Shown here piece after piece: positions 6,010 to 6,843 of a stretch of 6,843 nt of DNA. The notes beneath the pieces were generated by a model that saw only the letters and a list, made by a program, of their open reading frames with translations, searched no databases and was not told the DNA's origin. The DNA is from Eutrophocola sp965661105 (GTDB taxonomy: Bacteria; Pseudomonadota; Gammaproteobacteria; Pseudomonadales; Pseudohongiellaceae), in NCBI GenBank assembly GCA_965661105.1, contig CBFICR010000115.1, forward strand, positions 1 to 6,843, read 5' to 3'. Each line of letters starts with the position of its first letter. The first letter of the stretch is position 1. A program made the translations under genes and the position numbers.

Positions 6010-6384
6010 ATGTGGCGTTTACTGATTCTGACTTTGTGCGTGCAGTCTCTACGATTTGCAGACATCTCCAGCTCGAACTTCTTTTTTAGTGGTATTCTCC
6101 CCTTAATCAACTTCTTCTTCCTGGTATACATCCTTATGTCGCCCTTACTGTTTCTCTATAGCAAAGGCTTGATGTCACAGTATGGGAGAACCGCTGATGA
6201 AGACAAATTTGCCTTTTTGTTCAGGGCGTTTTTCAATGACATCATGCATAAATATGATGATACATTTTCATTTATGGGCTCATTCGCGCATTTGTTTCGC
6301 CTTTTGGCCTTCGTTGTTGAACTGGCGTTGGTTGTATACACTGTCTTTATATATTTCGTATTAGTTGTCCAGGGCATAGCCTGA
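6010..6384 (+). CDS. Small hydrophobic membrane protein, function unknown
   Basis: This gene encodes 124 residues, strongly hydrophobic and rich in Phe and Leu. Probable membrane segments are at about 24-50 ('FFFSGILPLINFFFLVYILM...') and 96-120 ('FRLLAFVVELALVVYTVF...'). The start (2-14, 'WRLLILTLCVQSL') is a further short hydrophobic stretch that could be a signal anchor. Between them, residues 51-92 form a polar loop with 'GRTADEDKFAFLFRAFF'. I recognise no family. ATG 6010 has no clear ribosome binding site. Internal ATG codons at residues 43 and 55 would remove the first one or two segments and are no better supported. The frame is closed just upstream by TGA at 5974-5976. The DUF2007 gene follows after 30 bp, so the two are probably co-transcribed. 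The composition looks like a real membrane protein rather than an accidental frame. Confidence 0.6.
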   Translation: MWRLLILTLCVQSLRFADISSSNFFFSGILPLINFFFLVYILMSPLLFLYSKGLMSQYGRTADEDKFAFLFRAFFNDIMHKYDDTFSFMGSFAHLFRLLAFVVELALVVYTVFIYFVLVVQGIA

Positions 6385-6414
6385 AAGCCTGTATGCTAAT
6401 ACCGTGGAGACACC

Positions 6415-6768
6415 ATGCAATTAGTTTTTAAAGCAGGAAATATCACTGAAGCACAAATTGTGAAAGGGCTGCTGGAATCCAATGGCATTGATGCCTATGC
6501 GGGCGGTTATTATTTGCAGGGCGGCGTTGGCGAAATTGCCTCAATGGATTTTGCCAATGTACAGGTAGCTGAAGAAGACATGCTAAAGGCAAGAGCCATC
6601 ATTGATGAATATGAAAATGGCGACTTGCAGACTAACGGCGCAACAACACACTCCACTTCCCCAATCCCTGCAAAACAGACCACGCAAACCTCGGAAGGAA
6701 GAAAACTTTTTTTGGTAATGATTATTTCAGTAGTAATTGGTGCGCTATTCTATCTGATGAGCGCATAA
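6415..6768 (+). CDS. DUF2007-domain protein with C-terminal membrane anchor
   Basis: This gene encodes 117 residues. The first 66 or so match the DUF2007 pattern, annotated as a putative prokaryotic signal-transducing domain: 'FKAGNITEAQIVKGLLESNG' (5-24) is the strand-helix opening, where the protein acts across 'sources and levels' of a short alpha/beta fold. 'IDAY' (25-28), a glycine-rich turn 'GGYYLQGGVGE' (30-40) and 'ANVQVAEEDMLKARAIIDEY' (47-66) complete the domain. A Thr/Ser/Gln-rich linker (70-94) leads to a single hydrophobic helix (98-115), so the domain should be tethered to the inner membrane, probably facing the cytoplasm. GGAG (6406-6409), 5 nt before the ATG, gives a strong start. 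It lies 30 bp after the small hydrophobic protein, a possible membrane partner. The molecular function of DUF2007 is not established. Family assignment is fairly sure; partnership is inference. Confidence 0.85.
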   Translation: MQLVFKAGNITEAQIVKGLLESNGIDAYAGGYYLQGGVGEIASMDFANVQVAEEDMLKARAIIDEYENGDLQTNGATTHSTSPIPAKQTTQTSEGRKLFLVMIISVVIGALFYLMSA

Positions 6769-6843
6769 GGAACCTCTGATTAAGTCTAGTATGTCTTAAG
6801 CGGTTATCTGAACCGCTACGATGCCAGGCGCAGCCCGCCGCTC
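6769..6843. other. Terminal non-coding edge, possibly the end of a neighbouring element
   Basis: No gene can be assigned in the last 75 bp. The segment begins directly after the DUF2007 stop codon with GGAACCTCTGATTAAGTC, and its final 25 bp are clearly G+C-richer than the preceding spacer DNA. The opening resembles what I remember of terminal inverted repeats of some insertion sequences, but no second copy or transposase is inside the window. Treat the mobile-element reading as speculation. Confidence 0.2.
6799..6817. repeat. Perfect 7-bp hairpin downstream of the DUF2007 gene
   Basis: AGCGGTT (6799-6805) and AACCGCT (6811-6817) are exact inverted repeats around the 5-nt loop ATCTG. The position, 30 bp after the last stop codon, suits a terminator, but no T-run follows on either strand. 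It may be a weak or factor-assisted terminator, a transcript-stabilising hairpin, or part of an element that continues past the window edge. Confidence 0.4.

Overview
The window reads as an ordinary chromosomal stretch of a Gram-negative proteobacterium, most likely a gammaproteobacterium. That placement rests on the overall look of the proteins (class 3 aldehyde dehydrogenase, MetY, LysE/RhtB exporter, DUF2007 protein, a Baeyer-Villiger type monooxygenase tail), moderate G+C and GA-rich ribosome binding sites. It is an inference without database support. All recognised genes are on the + strand. I found no tRNA, rRNA, CRISPR array or complete mobile element.

Left part (1-1881): the window opens inside the C-terminus of a flavin-dependent monooxygenase. 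A 95-residue zinc-ribbon membrane protein follows (321-608), then a 144-residue conserved-looking protein of unknown function with an HDFAH motif (678-1112), then a class I SAM-dependent methyltransferase with a GTG start (1204-1881). These genes are separated by 55-91 bp and need not form one operon.

Middle part (1966-5883): after a 169-bp gap holding a good sigma70-like promoter candidate comes a tight cluster. It encodes a class 3 aldehyde dehydrogenase (2051-3409), O-acetylhomoserine sulfhydrylase MetY (3431-4702), a LysE/RhtB-type exporter (4736-5356) and an unrecognised helical protein (5377-5883). Gaps of 21, 33 and 20 bp suggest one transcript. MetY makes homocysteine from O-acetylhomoserine and sulfide, and LysE/RhtB proteins export amino acids or related small molecules. 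The aldehyde dehydrogenase has no obvious link to this step, so the grouping is only suggestive of a shared role.

Right part (5884-6843): a 126-bp gap carries a possible tiny ORF and a second promoter candidate. A small hydrophobic protein (6010-6384) and a DUF2007 protein with an added C-terminal membrane anchor (6415-6768) follow, 30 bp apart. The last 75 bp contain a perfect 7-bp hairpin and a G+C-rich edge that may be the start of another element.

No clearly new biological system is visible. The points most worth a second look are the HDFAH family protein, substitutions in signature motifs of the aldehyde dehydrogenase and the exporter, the aldehyde dehydrogenase-MetY-exporter grouping, and the small membrane proteins.
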